From the NCBI GenBank assembly GCA_046262295.1, contig JBHENC010000015.1, positions 1 through 64,000 of the forward strand: a stretch of DNA of 64,000 bases. The letters are read 5' to 3'. Every line of letters begins with the position of its first letter. The stretch's first letter is position 1. The stretch comes from JBHENC01 sp046262295. GTDB lineage: Bacteria > Acidobacteriota > Blastocatellia > Pyrinomonadales > Pyrinomonadaceae. A program made the position numbers and the translations under genes. The notes under the pieces were generated by a model, which had not been told where the DNA came from, ran no database searches, and saw nothing but the letters and a program-made list of their open reading frames with translations. This document shows, piece after piece, positions 41,824-51,663 of this stretch.

Positions 41824-44523
41824 TTATGCCATTTCTTCGCTTTCATGCGGCGCGTTCCAATCATTAACAAGTTCATAGGAGCGGCCGAGGATGGCGCGCG
41901 GGCGTGCTCCGTCGGCCTGTCCGATCAAGCCTTCGCGTTCCATCATGTCGAGAATCGCGGCGGCGCGCCCGTAGCCGATGCGCAAGCGGCGTTGCAGCAC
42001 GGAGGTCGAAGCGCGTTTCATCTCGACGCAAATCTTCAATGCTTCCTCGAAAAGCTCGTCGCGTTCGCCGCCCATGCCGTTTGCACCTTCCGCTTCGTCA
42101 ACGGATTGCGTGATGCTTTCGTCGTAGACGGGATCGCCCTGCGCTTTGACGTGGGCGACGATTTTGCCGATCTCCGTTTCGTCAACATATGCGCCGTGAA
42201 CGCGCACAAGCCGCGACGTGCCGGGCGGTAGAAACAACATATCGCCGCGACCTAAGAGTTGTTCCGCGCCGTTCGCGTCAATAATCGTGCGCGAGTCAAC
42301 TTTAGAGGAAACGCGGAAGGAGATGCGCGAAGGAAAGTTAGCTTTGATGAGGCCGGTGATAACGTCAACCGACGGGCGTTGTGTGGCAAGCACTAGATGG
42401 ATGCCGACGGCGCGTGCCATCTGCGCGAGGCGCGTGATTGATTCTTCGACTTCATGGCCGGAGACCATCATCAGATCGGCCAACTCGTCAATGATGATAA
42501 CGATGTACGGCAAGGTCTTATGCGGCTCGCCTGAATCGTCAAAATCCTTGACGAGATTGCGGCGCATCACTTCCGTGTTGAAGCCGTCAATGTTGCGCAC
42601 GCTCCATCCGGCTAATTCTTTGTAGCGGCGTTCCATCTCCGAGACCGCCCACTTGAGCGCGATTGAGGCGCGCTTCGGGTCTGTGATAATCGGCGTCGCT
42701 AAGTGAGGTATGTCCGCGTAGAGACCAAGTTCAAGACGCTTCGGATCAACCATAATGAATTTGACTTCATCGGGTTGCGCTTTGTAGAGAATCGAAACGA
42801 TCAGGGAATTAACGCCGACAGATTTGCCCGCCCCAGTTGCGCCCGCGATTAACAGATGCGGCATCCGCGCAAGGTCTGCGACGTAGTTCAAGCCGTCAAT
42901 GGTTTTGCCGAGCGCGATAGTTAGCTTCGATGTTGATTCACGAAACTGGCGCGATTCCAACACTTCGCGCAGATGAATCGTATCGCGCTGTGGGTTCGGC
43001 ACTTCGATGCCGACGTGCGCTTTGCCCGGCACGCGGTCAATGCGTATGGAATCGGCTTTGAGCGCGAGGCAGAGATCGTCAACAAGCCCCGTGACGCGCG
43101 AGTATTTAACGCCGGGATCGGGCTTGAATTCATAAGTCGTGACGACGGGGCCGGGACAAATGTATTCAATCTTGCCTGTGACATTGAACTCTTTGCATTT
43201 TTCGGCGACGCGCACGGCGAGCTGGCGCAACTCTTCGTCGGCCTGTTCGCTATGCGGCGGCGGGGCGTTGAGAAAGTCCGAAGTCGGCAATGCGTAGTCA
43301 ATAATGGGTGCGGCGATGTTTGCCGCGCGGCGCGGCTTTTCGAGCGCGGCGGTGCGGGGCGTGTCCGGTTGTGCGGCGTCTGTCGGTTCGAGACGAACGA
43401 CGGCGGCAGATTCGACCATCGCCTCAATCGCCGCGACCTCTTTAACTTTAGGATCAACGGACGTGCGAGCGGCGGCGGCGTTGCTGCGTTTCGTCGTTCT
43501 TTCGGAGGCGGATGTTTGATCGTCATCCATCTCGTGTAATTCTTTTGTTGCGGCGATAGAAGAAGCGAGTGCGGTATCCGGCAACGCTACATCGCTCCGG
43601 TCGTCGAAAGGATTTCCGGCCGGCAGCATTGAATTTACGGCGGCGGAATTTTGCGCGGCACGCTTAATCGCCGTCGCCGCAGAAGACTCGTTTAATTGGT
43701 GTACGGTATTTGATTGCGGCGCTATGGAAGTCTCGCGCATAAACTCCGCAACACGTTCGGTGCCGCTCATATTCCGCGACGTCTGCACGGGAAGAGAGGC
43801 CTCGAGGCCGCTGTTTATAAGATAAGCCGCTTCGCGTTCGGCGCGTGCGGCGCGCCGCTCTGCCGCGCGCATTTCAGCCTGCTCATGCCTGCGCGCGCGC
43901 CACTCTTGGAAGCGTCGCGGCAGTGCGTTCAGAAATCCGAATCGCGTGGCAGAGCCGTCAAGCAATTGTTCGTAAAAGCGCGTGAACGAGAAATTGGTGG
44001 CGAGCAGCACTCCCGTTGCCGCCAGCGCGACGAGCAGCACGCTCGCTCCGATGGTATTCAATCCGCTGGCGAGAGAGCGCGCGATGATCGTTCCCGTGAG
44101 ACCGCCGGGCGCAAAACTTCCATCAAAAAGCGGATGCACATTGGAGAGCGAAAGCAGCGCGGCACAGGCCAGCACGAGCAACACGAGGCCGACGATGCGC
44201 GATAGCGGAGCGTGTATGCGTCTGGTGCGAAAACGCCGCCACGCCGACGCCAGAAGCAGCAGCGGCAGCAACCATGCCGCCAACCCGAACGCCTGATAAA
44301 GAGCTGCGGCGACGTTCGCGCCGATTGCTCCGACGAAATTATTGCGCGTCGTCGCGGCCTGCCCGCCGACGTTCCAAGACGCATCATTCGCGTCGTAAGA
44401 CGCGAGACACAGCGCAAAGAGCGCGCTTAATGCGAGCAACGCAATGGCGATGATCTCATTGCGCCGCGTGTTGCGAGGAGCGGCTGCCGTTTGCGCACGC
44501 GCTTCCTGTTGTGTTACCGCCAT
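41824..44523 (-). CDS. ftsK: DNA translocase FtsK/SpoIIIE
   Basis: An 899-residue septum-bound motor that pumps chromosome ends apart at division and activates XerCD at dif. Four N-terminal membrane helices (about 20-170) are followed by a long disordered linker (about 180-430), then the motor: Walker A IAGATGAGKSVGVNSLIVS, MVDPKRLELGLYADIPHLA, Walker B IVIIIDELADLMMVSG, ATQRPSVDVITGLIKANFP, and a C-terminal winged-helix gamma domain (VLQRRLRIGYGRAAAILDMM) that reads KOPS sequences. The start is set at MAVTQQEARAQT; an ATG at 44544 is possible. Confidence 0.96.
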   Translation of the reverse strand: MAVTQQEARAQTAAAPRNTRRNEIIAIALLALSALFALCLASYDANDASWNVGGQAATTRNNFVGAIGANVAAALYQAFGLAAWLLPLLLLASAWRRFRTRRIHAPLSRIVGLVLLVLACAALLSLSNVHPLFDGSFAPGGLTGTIIARSLASGLNTIGASVLLVALAATGVLLATNFSFTRFYEQLLDGSATRFGFLNALPRRFQEWRARRHEQAEMRAAERRAARAEREAAYLINSGLEASLPVQTSRNMSGTERVAEFMRETSIAPQSNTVHQLNESSAATAIKRAAQNSAAVNSMLPAGNPFDDRSDVALPDTALASSIAATKELHEMDDDQTSASERTTKRSNAAAARTSVDPKVKEVAAIEAMVESAAVVRLEPTDAAQPDTPRTAALEKPRRAANIAAPIIDYALPTSDFLNAPPPHSEQADEELRQLAVRVAEKCKEFNVTGKIEYICPGPVVTTYEFKPDPGVKYSRVTGLVDDLCLALKADSIRIDRVPGKAHVGIEVPNPQRDTIHLREVLESRQFRESTSKLTIALGKTIDGLNYVADLARMPHLLIAGATGAGKSVGVNSLIVSILYKAQPDEVKFIMVDPKRLELGLYADIPHLATPIITDPKRASIALKWAVSEMERRYKELAGWSVRNIDGFNTEVMRRNLVKDFDDSGEPHKTLPYIVIIIDELADLMMVSGHEVEESITRLAQMARAVGIHLVLATQRPSVDVITGLIKANFPSRISFRVSSKVDSRTIIDANGAEQLLGRGDMLFLPPGTSRLVRVHGAYVDETEIGKIVAHVKAQGDPVYDESITQSVDEAEGANGMGGERDELFEEALKICVEMKRASTSVLQRRLRIGYGRAAAILDMMEREGLIGQADGARPRAILGRSYELVNDWNAPHESEEMA

Positions 44524-44602
44524 AAGCTCTCCGAATGGAAGCATTCAATTAAAGCATCATTAGAATTAATGCCTTCTACGCGGTATGGTTTGTCTGAGCC
44601 AC

Positions 44603-44944
44603 TCACCTTCGACTCGAAACAATTAACCCATGTAACGCCATTCCAGCTACTGACAACGAGAGAACTGCGATTAACGTAATTACCACATGGTTTGGATTCG
44701 CCTCCCGTCCGAATAGTAGCAGAGCAAGTGAAGTAACAAAGACAATCACTCCCGAGACCAACATATCTTTACCATGAATGCGATTCACTTCATGCCAAAT
44801 TTTCAAATCGGAAAATGTCTTTTGAGTGCGGAAGCCATAAAGCGGATTAGGCGGCACTTTTCCCGAGATCAAAGGAAAGCTTAAACCGATGAGCAAAAGA
44901 CCAATCAACGCGAAGAGAATCATAATTCCAATAATCACGTTCAT
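44603..44944 (-). CDS. SdpI-family small membrane protein
   Basis: A 113-residue membrane protein with three hydrophobic segments (about 2-22, 55-75 and 85-105). The motif VPPNPLYGFRTQKTFSDLKI followed by WHEVNRIHGKD is the SdpI signature; SdpI gives immunity to the SDP toxin in Bacillus, other members have unknown roles. AGGAAGG is 6 bases before the ATG at 44944. Base composition is clearly richer in A+T than in the genes on both sides, hinting at transfer. It sits between ftsK and prfB on the same strand. Confidence 0.82.
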   Translation of the reverse strand: MNVIIGIMILFALIGLLLIGLSFPLISGKVPPNPLYGFRTQKTFSDLKIWHEVNRIHGKDMLVSGVIVFVTSLALLLFGREANPNHVVITLIAVLSLSVAGMALHGLIVSSRR

Positions 44945-45004
44945 ACGCACCCTTCCTAATCAACGGGGAGTGTATCTCAAATGAACAGCGCCCAACTACT
45001 GTTT

Positions 45005-46115
45005 TTACGCTGCACGCCGCGAAAGTAAATAAGCTTTGATGAAGTCGTCCAAATCACCGGCGAGCACTGCGTCAACGTCGCCGCGTTCGAGTTTGGTGCG
45101 CGCGTCTTTGACGAGACGATAGGGTGCGAGCACATAGTTGCGTATCTGCGAGCCGAAGGAGATGTCGGCTTTGTTGGCTTCGAGTTCGGCGGTTTCGGCG
45201 TGCCGCTTTTCGAGTTCGAGTTCGTAAAGGCGCGAGCGCAGAACCTGCATCGCAACGGCGCGGTTCTGATGCTGCGACCTTTGGTTCTGGCATTGAACGA
45301 CGATGTTTGTCGGCAAGTGTGTGATGCGCACGGCGGAATCCGTCGTGTTGATATGCTGGCCGCCCGCGCCCGTCGCGCGGTATGTATCAACGCGCAGGTC
45401 TTTGTCCAATATCTCCACTTCGATGTCTTCGTCTATTTCCGGGTAAACGAAGAGCGAGGCGAAAGATGTGTGACGCCGCGACGCCTGATCGAAGGGCGAG
45501 ATGCGCACGAGGCGATGCACGCCCGCTTCCGCCGCCAGCAAGCCGTAAGCATATTCGCCTTCAACTCTGAACGTCGCGCTCTTTATGCCCGCTTCATCGC
45601 CGGGTTGATAATCAATCAACTCCGCTTTGAAGCCGCGCGTCTCCGCCCACTTCAAATACATACGCAGCAGCATCTCCGCCCAGTCCTGCGATTCCGTGCC
45701 GCCCGCGCCCGGATGAACCGTGCAGATGGCGTTACGCAGATCGTTTTCGCCCGCGAGCAGCATCTCCGTTTCGGCAACACCGATGTCGTGTTCCAATCTT
45801 TTGATAAGGGCGCGCAATTCCTTCAAAGAATCTTCGTCTTCTTCGGCAAACTCAAAGAGCACGCCCGCGTCGTCAATCGCTTTTTCAAACTCTTCCTGAC
45901 GCGAGATAATTCGTTCGAGGCGGCTGCGCTGCTGTAAAAGTTTTTGCGCCGTCTCCTGATCGTTCCAGAAATCGGGCGCGGCGGCCTGCGCTTCGCTGTT
46001 GCTTAACTCCGTGCGCTTCGCCGCAACATCAAAGAAACCTCCCGACCTGCCCGACGCGCGTGCGCAAGTCTTCGTAAGCTGCGCGCAACTCCTGTGTCGT
46101 TAAAGTCTCAATCAT
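45005..46115 (-). CDS. prfB: peptide chain release factor 2, with programmed +1 frameshift
   Basis: RF2 ends translation at UGA and UAA. The gene starts at the ATG at 46115 (GAGAGG upstream), reads 28 codons ending VGQVGRFL, and meets an in-frame TGA (46031-46029) in the context GGGAGG TTT CTT TGA T. Slipping one base forwards at CTT T continues as DVAAKRTELSNSEAQ and on to the end, about 369 residues, the normal RF2 size. This is the classic autoregulatory frameshift: low RF2 lets the ribosome slip and make more. Functional motifs are RISPFDQASRRHTSFAS (SPF, stop recognition) and TGAGGQHINTTDSAVRI (GGQ, peptide release). Confidence 0.96.
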
Positions 46116-46169
46116 TAAATTAACCTCTCTATGTAAACATTCGTCGAATCGTTTGTAGAATTTAGCGTG

Positions 46170-47990
46170 TTAGCCGATACGTTTTCGTCGCCACGCGGTC
46201 AGCCATAATATTAAGCTAATCGCGGCGCACGCGGCGGCAAAGAGATCGCCGTGCCGTGTATAAAATGTTTGCGCGCCGTCGCTGCGATGAATTGCCCACG
46301 TTCGCGCGTCGGGTTGAAAACTAGCGGTCGCATCTTTGACCGCGCCGTGTTCCGTGATGTACGCCGTCGTGCCTGTGTTGGTGACACGCAGCACGGGGCG
46401 ATTATTTTCAACGGCGCGAAAAACGGCGTTCGCTAAGTGCTGCCGGATTACGGGTGTCGGCCCCAGATAGCCGTCGTTTGAAATGTTAATGAGCACGTCC
46501 GCGCCGTTCAACGCAAAGTGTCTCGCAATACTTGGAAACGCCGACTCGAAACAGATAAAGACTCCACTGCGAACATCGTTGCCAAGCGGCATCAACGGAT
46601 ACTCCACACCCGGCGTAAAATCTCCGACCATCGCCGGAATCATATTCACGCCCGGCAACCAGCGCGGCAACGGCACATACTCGCCAAACGGCAACAACCG
46701 AATCTTATCATACTGCGCAATGAGCCGACCTTCTTGGTTCACCAGCACCGCCGCATTATACGCGCCATTTGCCGGAGCAGGCTCAAGCGAATTAAAGAGC
46801 ACCGAAGCATGATTGCGACGCGCAAAATCCGCGACAAACTCACGAAACTCCGTGTCCCGCGTATACTGAAAATTCATCGGCGACTCAGGCCAGACGACGA
46901 CGCGCGGAATGTCTAGAGCTTTGCGTGGAACAACATCGCCCTGTGGTTCATCTCGTCTACCATTAGGATTTTTTGACTCTATTGTGCGTAAATTCTTTTC
47001 GGCGTCCTGTGTTTCATCATCCCACCACCGCAATGCGCTCTCACTCAAAGAGCGATGCCGCTCGATTAGCCTTTGCGATTCTATTAGCGATTCTATTCGC
47101 TCCATCGGTACATTCGGTTGTATAGCAAATACGACAGCGTCACGCTTTACGTCTGATGATGGCGCTAAGGATGTATTCCATAGATAAGGCAGGAGAGCGA
47201 GTATCATTACGAAGGCCACACTAAATATTACCAAGAGCGAAACGCGCACATCTTTTCGTAGCCATGTATATGCTATAGCAACGTTCACGGTCACAATCAA
47301 AAATCCAACCGCATATACGCCGCCCCAGCGCGCCACTTGTATCAAGAAGGGTTGATACGCCTGCGAGTAGCCGACGGCGTTCCAGAGTTGGCCGGTCACG
47401 CCGAGACGCGCCCACTCGAATGTCGTCCACAGAAAGGGCGCGGCGAACAGCGCGCTCTCTCCCCATCGCCGGATCATGCGCGCGAGTGCAGCGCAGCAGA
47501 GGGCAGGGAAGAGGCCGACGATCAACGTGATGGGCAGCAGTAGAAAATAGGCGATGGGCGCGGGGATGCCGCCGTAACGAATCGGCGAGTAGGTGAGCCA
47601 GTAGCATGAGCCGTAAAAATAGAATGTGCCTGCGAGCCAGCCGAGCAGGAAACTGCTTTTCGTTTGCGGCCTGCGCGTGATGGCGGCGAAGAGCGGAACG
47701 AACGCGAGCCACGCCAGCGGCCAGAGATTGAAATCAGGAAAGGCCAGCACTAGCAGCAACACCGTGAACACGGCCAATCCTGTTTCGGAAAGCGTCGGCA
47801 GATTTGCCGCAACCCCGGCATATATGCGCCCGCGTCCCGCACGTTGTCTTTCGCCGGGCACTACTTCACGCGCCGTCGTCACATTATGCATGAAAGAAAT
47901 ATTATCAAATTGGCGGATGGGCGCGCGACTTGGTAAACCCTTTTGACTGAAATAGTTTATTTTGAGGGATGATTCGACAGAAAGCGTCAC
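46170..47990 (-). CDS. lnt: apolipoprotein N-acyltransferase
   Basis: An inner-membrane enzyme of about 570-606 residues that adds the third acyl chain to lipoproteins. Six to seven hydrophobic helices (about 65-270) precede a nitrilase-like periplasmic domain with the Glu-Lys-Cys triad in VVVWPESPMNFQY, YDKIRLLPFGEYVPLP and GVFICFESAFPSIARH. One more helix closes the protein. The start is uncertain: GTG at 47990 or ATG at 47891 (MHNVTTAREVV); homology begins later than both. Its stop is 54 bases before prfB, so the two are probably cotranscribed. Confidence 0.94.
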   Translation of the reverse strand: MTLSVESSLKINYFSQKGLPSRAPIRQFDNISFMHNVTTAREVVPGERQRAGRGRIYAGVAANLPTLSETGLAVFTVLLLVLAFPDFNLWPLAWLAFVPLFAAITRRPQTKSSFLLGWLAGTFYFYGSCYWLTYSPIRYGGIPAPIAYFLLLPITLIVGLFPALCCAALARMIRRWGESALFAAPFLWTTFEWARLGVTGQLWNAVGYSQAYQPFLIQVARWGGVYAVGFLIVTVNVAIAYTWLRKDVRVSLLVIFSVAFVMILALLPYLWNTSLAPSSDVKRDAVVFAIQPNVPMERIESLIESQRLIERHRSLSESALRWWDDETQDAEKNLRTIESKNPNGRRDEPQGDVVPRKALDIPRVVVWPESPMNFQYTRDTEFREFVADFARRNHASVLFNSLEPAPANGAYNAAVLVNQEGRLIAQYDKIRLLPFGEYVPLPRWLPGVNMIPAMVGDFTPGVEYPLMPLGNDVRSGVFICFESAFPSIARHFALNGADVLINISNDGYLGPTPVIRQHLANAVFRAVENNRPVLRVTNTGTTAYITEHGAVKDATASFQPDARTWAIHRSDGAQTFYTRHGDLFAAACAAISLILWLTAWRRKRIG

Positions 47991-48371
47991 CGCTGGAGTG
48001 ACAAATTTCGTCTCCCGACCTTTTCATGACGTGCGCTTCTTTTCTCCAAAGATGGGAAGGCGTTTTAACGAGACGGAGGATTGAGGCGCGAGGAATCGAA
48101 AAAAAGCCGGTACAATAAAAAAGTCCCGTAAAAGAGGGCGAACCCGGCCATTTCTGACCGGGTTCTCGTTTCGGAAAGTTTAACTGAAGAATGCGCGGCG
48201 GGCGGTTGGCAAAAGCGGCAGGCTTTCGCTCAGAGAAGTGATGGCGGCGGGGTCACGTTTCATCCGTGCTGGCCGATAATGTATACAGCACTTCGCGTGC
48301 CACAGAAATAATTTTCTGGAAGTGGGCGTCGGTTAGTGATGAAGGAAATCGCCGTGTGGCGCGCCGAGAGG
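47991..48371. other. intergenic region with a hairpin at 48140-48165
   Basis: No gene is seen. GAACCCGG (48140-48147) pairs with CCGGGTTC (48158-48165) around a 10-base loop. TCGTTT follows on the plus strand, and AAAAAAGT-like A-rich sequence precedes it, so it may act as a weak terminator in either direction. The promoter of lnt should lie at the left end of this stretch. Confidence 0.4.
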
Positions 48372-48608
48372 TTACGGAAACATGGGAGACGCGGCGGCGG
48401 GCGACGCATTTTCCGGTGGCTTCGGGAGGTTTGATTTCATCGTTACACGTCCGACCCAGAGACCTATCGCAAAGAATATGGCGGCGATGATGAGCGCGCC
48501 CAGAAGCAGCACGGCGGGGCGGCGTTCGTCGCGGCTAAACTCCGCAAAGGCAGAGTGGCGCGTTGCCGGGTCAGTTCGTGCTTTCTGTTTTTGCGTCTCC
48601 GTTGACAT
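48372..48608 (-). CDS. small single-pass membrane protein
   Basis: A 78-residue protein with a charged N-terminal part (STETQKQKARTDPATRHSAF), one membrane helix (AVLLLGALIIAAIFFAIGLW, about residues 33-52) and a Pro/Ala/Ser-rich tail. It follows the NfeD-like gene by 78 bases on the same strand. The ATG at 48608 is chosen because the open frame above it has no protein-like features; the ribosome binding site is weak. Family not recognised. Confidence 0.5.
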   Translation of the reverse strand: MSTETQKQKARTDPATRHSAFAEFSRDERRPAVLLLGALIIAAIFFAIGLWVGRVTMKSNLPKPPENASPAAASPMFP

Positions 48609-48686
48609 AGCTACGGGAAAAGTTTTGAATCCGCCGAACGCTTGTGGCGAACGCCGGGAGAATGACGCCTGCGATGGACACAAGGT

Positions 48687-49013
48687 TTAATCCACCCACT
48701 CGACTTCGAGCAGATGCCCGCTCGTCCCAACAATGCGAACACGTTTGCCGCGTTCGGCAATCAAGCCTTGACTTATACTATGATGTGAAAGCCGCGCCCG
48801 CCACAGCTCGCCGCGCGCCAGCACCGCGCCTTCCGGCGATAAGGCTTCTTCGACCAGCGCAATTGTTCCCATCAACTCAATCTCGCCCGTCGCCGCCTTT
48901 TTATGGCGCGATGCGAAGACCGCCACCGTAACCGCGAACAGGATGATAACTACGATGAGAGCGATGCACGGCAGCAGAGCATTGAAAGCAACCGGCATGG
49001 TCAAGAGAAACAC
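48687..49013 (-). CDS. NfeD-like membrane protein
   Basis: A 108-residue protein with one N-terminal membrane helix (about 10-33) and a soluble beta-barrel domain: GTIALVEEALSPEGAVLARG, ELWRARL and GKRVRIVGTSGHLLEVEWV. This is the OB-fold C-terminal domain of NfeD proteins, which work with stomatin/flotillin-type proteins at the membrane. It is the short form without the protease part. No stomatin gene is adjacent. Confidence 0.82.
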   Translation of the reverse strand: MFLLTMPVAFNALLPCIALIVVIILFAVTVAVFASRHKKAATGEIELMGTIALVEEALSPEGAVLARGELWRARLSHHSISQGLIAERGKRVRIVGTSGHLLEVEWVD

Positions 49014-49182
49014 ACAGGCGTTTGATATATGCGCTCCCGTCTTTGACGAAACGCGCGCAGTTTAGCATGAAGCGGTGCTCGCACAATCGGCAAACCGAAT
49101 TTGCTGCGGGGATGAAACTTCAAACGGGCGGCGCGACTGAATCCGTTGGCTGTGCGCCGCGCTTGAAGCAATCGTTGAAATG

Positions 49183-50940
49183 CTATTTGCCGCCGGTCTC
49201 CACCTGACGTTGCAGCGCGATGGCGTCTTGATTGGCGGCGTCAATTTGCACCGCATTACGCGCATAGCTGACGGCTTGCGCGCGGTCGCCGCGTTCAAGA
49301 AAGATGCGTCCCAGAAGAATGTGCGCGTCAATCATCTTCGCGTCCCAGAAAATGGCTGTTTTAAGCGCGCTGATGGCCGCTTCCGGGTCGCCGTGCCGCC
49401 CGTTGATGCGTCCTATCAAAAGATACGCTTCGGCATTCATCGGCTCGACTGTGACGACGCGGCGCAGTTCCGCGAGTGCTTCGTCGTCGCGTCCCGCCGT
49501 GTAAAATTCGCGCGCTTTCGCCAGCAAATCCTGCGTGTTGGCGACGCTTGCTTCGACGGGCTTTTGCTTGTTCAAATCCAACAGATCGCTGCGATTAAAG
49601 GCTTGGCGTAGCCGAAGCGGAACCATCATTGCCGTCTGCGACTTTTGCCAGTCCGTCTGCCACTTGGCGTAGAGCGCAAGATAGCGGCGCGCTTGATCGT
49701 CGGCAGCGGCGGCGGCTTCTTTGCTGCCGGTTCGTTCCAGCGACTTAGCATAGAGAAAATAGGCTTGCCCGTCGCGCGGGTCAGCCGTGATAACGGGACG
49801 CAGTTGCGCGGCTGCCTCCGCCGCTTTGCCGTTAAGGAAAAGAGCGTAAGCGTAATTAAAGCGCACGGTCGGATCGTCGGGCGCGGATTCGGAAGCGCGC
49901 GAGAGAAAAGTTAAGCCCTGTTGTAACAGGCGCGATTGGTCGGCAGGTTTTTTCGCTTCGCGCGCGGCTTGCACGGCAAGCGCCCCGGCGTTGTTCCAGA
50001 CCGCCGTCAAAGGCAGATCGGCGGAGAGCGGCACGATAGCTTCGAGCGCGCGCTCCAGATTATTCAAACGCCAGTAACTAAGGCTCGCGTAAAAGGCCGC
50101 TTCCGCATAATGCGGGTCTTTCTTTTGCAGCTTGGAGAAAAACTCTGCGGCCTGCGACCAGTTGCTCTGCGCGAAATAGAAGCGGCCAAGCTCAAAGGCG
50201 GCCTGCGCATAAGTCGCGCCCGGATTGGCTTCGGCGTAAAAGCGCGCCGCGTTCTTCAGATAGTTGGCGCGCGTTTCGGAACGCTCGTCAAGCTGTGCGC
50301 CTTTGACGTAAGCCTCGAAAGCTTTCTGCGGAACTTTCGTCGCCTGCTGCACGAATTGATTTTGCGAAAACGGCAAAGCCTTGTCGCGTTGATAAAGTAC
50401 CTGATAAGCGAGCCGTCCCTGCATCGTCTGCAAGGTAGTGAGCGCGCCGCCGAAATCATACTCGCGCGTCGCCCATCTTCCATCCGGCATCACTTCGCCC
50501 ATCAAACGACCTTCGTTGACTTTGATAACGCGCGCCGTACCCTGCAAAGATGCGAGCGCGCCGTTCTGCGGCGGTTCGACATTATATGTGCCGAGAATAA
50601 TCATCGTCGCGTGAGCTTCGCGCGCGAGCTTAATCGCGGTGGCGCGCGAGGGCAGCGTCGTTAAAGGAATCCGCACGCGCTGGTACGCGATTTCGCGTTC
50701 GTCGCTGGAGACGACCGAGAGGCCGGGCAGATTCAGCAAATCCGAGAGCGAATCCGCAAAACTTTCGCCTACCCAGTTATATTCCGGGCGGTTCGATCTG
50801 TTCTCAAACGGCAAGACCATCACCACGTCGGCGGATGTTTGTGCCTGCGCTCGCACAGAACTTGCGGGCGCAAATAAGAGAAGCGCGGCGAGCGAAAGAA
50901 GAATTGCGTTTAATCGAAGAATAAAGCCTTTGATAATCAT
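49183..50940 (-). CDS. exported TPR protein with an N-terminal FlgO/TolB-like domain
   Basis: A 585-residue protein with a signal peptide (about 1-34, ending SSVRAQAQ). Residues about 38-190 form a small alpha/beta domain of the kind seen before TPR arrays (VVMVLPFENRSNRPEYNWVG, then SFADSLSDLLNLPGLSVVSS). At least seven TPR-like repeats follow (for example AAFELGRFYFAQSNWSQAAE, AYFLYAKSLERTGSKEAAAA, AYLLIGRINGRHGDPEAAIS, AHILLGRIFLERGDRAQAVS). It is probably a periplasmic or surface-associated scaffold. No enzyme motif is seen. Confidence 0.82.
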   Translation of the reverse strand: MIIKGFILRLNAILLSLAALLLFAPASSVRAQAQTSADVVMVLPFENRSNRPEYNWVGESFADSLSDLLNLPGLSVVSSDEREIAYQRVRIPLTTLPSRATAIKLAREAHATMIILGTYNVEPPQNGALASLQGTARVIKVNEGRLMGEVMPDGRWATREYDFGGALTTLQTMQGRLAYQVLYQRDKALPFSQNQFVQQATKVPQKAFEAYVKGAQLDERSETRANYLKNAARFYAEANPGATYAQAAFELGRFYFAQSNWSQAAEFFSKLQKKDPHYAEAAFYASLSYWRLNNLERALEAIVPLSADLPLTAVWNNAGALAVQAAREAKKPADQSRLLQQGLTFLSRASESAPDDPTVRFNYAYALFLNGKAAEAAAQLRPVITADPRDGQAYFLYAKSLERTGSKEAAAAADDQARRYLALYAKWQTDWQKSQTAMMVPLRLRQAFNRSDLLDLNKQKPVEASVANTQDLLAKAREFYTAGRDDEALAELRRVVTVEPMNAEAYLLIGRINGRHGDPEAAISALKTAIFWDAKMIDAHILLGRIFLERGDRAQAVSYARNAVQIDAANQDAIALQRQVETGGK

Positions 50941-51080
50941 TATGTAAAATTCCCTTTGAAAGCAGCAGCGAAAAAGCTGCGCGGCGCTCTTTCTGTGTGT
51001 CGTGCTAAATACGCACGGCGAGCGGCGGCAGCTTTTTTATCTCGCGCAAACGAGCGTTGAAAATCTCTGGCTGTAATTAG

Positions 51081-51156
<76 letters not shown>

Positions 51157-51189
51157 GTGTTGCGGTCGTTGCTTGCATCAAAGCGAAGC

Positions 51190-51219
51190 AAAGTACCGTA
51201 CATCAAAGCCTTGTGTCAA
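51190..51219 (-). promoter_or_regulatory. promoter of tRNA-Glu
   Basis: On the minus strand TTGACA (51219-51214) and TACTTT (51195-51190) are separated by 18 bases. The predicted start near 51183 lies about 27 bases before the mature tRNA 5' end. Confidence 0.6.
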
Positions 51220-51352
51220 CCGCCGGTAAATCTCGCGCGCCGCCGCGCACTTCGTCTTTGATGCCGCCGTGTGCGCGTGCGGTTGTCGAAAAAGCGCCCG
51301 CCCGCGCCGAAAAAGTTCTATAATCGGAACAAAAACAAAGGAGACGCCGGAA

Positions 51353-51601
51353 ATGGCTAGAGGATGGGAAAGCAAAGCGGTCGCCGATCAAATGGAGCAA
51401 CAGCAGGAGCGCGCGTTATTGAAGGCCACGCCGCACGAAACCTCCCCCGCCGTCCGCGCCCGCCACGAACGCCTCGAAACCCTGCGCCTCTCGCGCACCC
51501 GCACCCTCACCCAACTCGAACGCGCCACCCGCCACGCCCACCGCGAAATGCTCACCCGCACTTTGCGTGCTCTCGAAGCGGAGATTGAAGATTTAAGCTA
51601 A
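51353..51601 (+). CDS. small charged helical protein
   Basis: An 82-residue protein starting MARGWESKAVADQMEQQQER, rich in Arg, Glu and Leu and almost wholly helical. AAGGAG lies 10 bases before the ATG at 51353, so this start is preferred over the open frame that begins at 51269. The MARGWESKAVADQ opening recurs, in my recollection, in small hypothetical proteins of Acidobacteria. Function unknown. Confidence 0.65.
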   Translation: MARGWESKAVADQMEQQQERALLKATPHETSPAVRARHERLETLRLSRTRTLTQLERATRHAHREMLTRTLRALEAEIEDLS

Positions 51602-51663
51602 GCCTTGCCCTAAAATTATTTGTTCGGGAACAACTCTGTATGATGAGTGTCTAAAGCTAAAGG

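Noticed and set aside
45863..46115. prfB considered as a frameshifted pseudogene
   Set aside because: The break lies exactly at the known programmed frameshift context with its internal Shine-Dalgarno-like element, so the gene is intact.
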